Below, piece after piece: positions 63,422 to 64,000 of a DNA stretch of 64,000 nt. Each line of letters opens with the position of its first letter. Position 1 is the stretch's first letter. The position numbers were made by a program, and so were the translations under genes. Source of the DNA: Collimonas sp. OK412 (GTDB lineage Bacteria; Pseudomonadota; Gammaproteobacteria; Burkholderiales; Burkholderiaceae_D); NCBI RefSeq assembly GCF_900112135.1, contig NZ_FOLC01000008.1, forward strand, positions 154,798 to 218,797, in the 5' to 3' direction. The notes beneath the pieces are model-generated. The model saw nothing but the letters and a program-made list of their open reading frames with translations. It was not told the DNA's origin and did no database searches.

Positions 63422-63676
63422 AGACGGTCTGCCAGATTCTCGGGGGGGCGCGCTCACATGTCCATGAACTCGTCCATCGGCCTGACGACTGGGTTGAGGC
63501 CGCACTGCGAGCTGCATTGATCCTGCTTCGGATGCCGTGCTCCTTGACGCAGTGCGCGCTGAGATCGTTGCGCTGCCGACCTATGGCTACCGCCGTGCCG
63601 GCGCACTGGTGAATCGCGCGCGGCATGATCGGACTGCATCCTGTGAACCATAAACGGTTCTACCGCGTGATGAAAG
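63418..63676 (+). pseudogene. Broken IS3-family transposase OrfB
   Basis: Starts [18 protein letters not shown] in the normal OrfB place, but the frame shifts near 63520-63535 (the recognisable LLDAVRAEIVALPTYGYRRA is in another frame) and again near 63630 (LHPVNHKRFYRVMK). The gene then stops being OrfB at 63676, before the DDE catalytic core. It cannot make a working transposase. Confidence 0.8.
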
Positions 63677-64000
63677 GTAAGCGTCTTCCCAGTAACGTCT
63701 GTACTGCCTGATCCGATGTCCGCATGATTGAATTGGGTGCGAAATGAATTGTGCCCACAAATTCAATTATGGACACAAAAATTCAACCAGTCATTTCGTC
63801 ACCCAAACGCGGCCCCTATCGCCGGCACACCACCGAATTCAAGCGTGATGTCGTTGCCAGATCGCAGGCCGTTGGAGCCTCGGTGTCACGCGTCGCCCGC
63901 GAGTTCAACGTCAACGCCAACCAGGTCTTTGCCTGGCGCAAGCAGTTTGGCAGCGTGCCGTGTGAAGCCGCTGCGGGAACTTGCCAACTTCTGCCGATCA
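63677..64000 (+). mobile_element. IS66-family element, left end, runs off the window
   Basis: The junction with the broken OrfB is marked by GTAAGCGTCTTCCCAGT, a typical IS66-family end, and is followed 92 bp later by a tnpA-like gene. The rest of the element is beyond the right edge. Confidence 0.75.
63769..64000 (+). CDS. IS66-type accessory protein TnpA, partial
   Basis: Seventy-seven codons are visible before the window ends. From the ATG at 63769 the product begins MDTKIQPVISSPKRGPYRRH, then has a helix-turn-helix typical of IS66 TnpA (FKRDVVARSQAVGASVSRVA, then FNVNANQVFAWRKQF). The gene is incomplete on the right. Confidence 0.78.
   Translation, partial: MDTKIQPVISSPKRGPYRRHTTEFKRDVVARSQAVGASVSRVAREFNVNANQVFAWRKQFGSVPCEAAAGTCQLLPI

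Larger units (their letters stand above)
62962..63676 (+). mobile_element. IS3-family (IS2-group) element, truncated at its right end
   Basis: The left end TGAGATAGCCCCCTGAAT (62962-62979) resembles the inverted repeats of IS2-group elements. orfA is intact, orfB is frameshifted, and the right part is missing where the IS66-type element begins at 63677. It is therefore a dead copy used as the target of a later insertion. Confidence 0.8.

Overview
The window reads as a chromosome segment of a GC-rich betaproteobacterium. The mix of families (RND efflux operon beside an AcrR-type repressor, tolC-rhodanese-pcm block, tandem uppP genes, large malic enzyme with a phosphotransacetylase tail, Tad locus with a DUF3613 gene) fits Oxalobacteraceae, possibly Collimonas. 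That placement is recalled from family knowledge and was not tested by a search.

Layout. 1-2202: the end of an O-antigen ligase gene converging on galE. 2252-9030: a three-gene RND efflux operon on the minus strand, closed by a terminator. It diverges from its TetR/AcrR repressor across a perfect palindrome that resembles the E. coli AcrR operator. 9068-12310: tolC, rhodanese and pcm, a 100-bp MITE-like inverted repeat, and a TetR gene with its own perfect palindrome. 12470-23808: mostly housekeeping genes (YkgJ-type protein, DUF1439 lipoprotein, two tandem UppP paralogues, recQ, rubredoxin reductase-like protein, maeB, acyl-CoA ligase, cN-I type 5'-nucleotidase). 24073-27380: a glycine-rich lipoprotein behind a textbook sigma-54 promoter, then an orphan two-partner-secretion transporter (TpsB). 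27934-42669: a complete-looking Tad/Flp pilus locus (flp, cpaA, tadE, cpaB, cpaC, tadZ, tadA, tadB, tadC, tadD, DUF3613, tadG, DUF4282) ending with a sigma-54 activator that has a pseudo-receiver domain, followed by a DUF2968 gene.

At about 42900 the chromosome gives way to an accessory island. Its left edge is marked by the last 18 nt of a minus-strand tRNA gene, still followed by that tRNA's terminator, and 350 bp further in lies a decayed 3' end of ssrA (tmRNA). Both are classic integrase targets. The island carries a secreted discoidin-domain protein, an IS66-type end, and a 13.9-kb gene for a 4623-residue YD-repeat (Rhs/Tc-like) protein with a LysM domain, a hydrophobic pre-toxin region and a swappable C-terminal toxin candidate. 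A small immunity candidate follows, then a 34-codon orphan scrap homologous to the pre-toxin region of the big gene, which suggests past toxin-tip exchange.

Next come an Hsp70 (HscC-like) gene and a 447-residue partner with a degenerate J domain, one membrane segment and a TonB/TolA-like C-terminal domain. The window ends in a broken IS3-family (IS2-group) element cut by the left end of an IS66-family element that runs off the edge.

The most promising unusual system is the island module: giant polymorphic toxin, immunity candidate, orphan tip scrap, and the Hsp70/J-TonB pair. Its functional unity is my inference.
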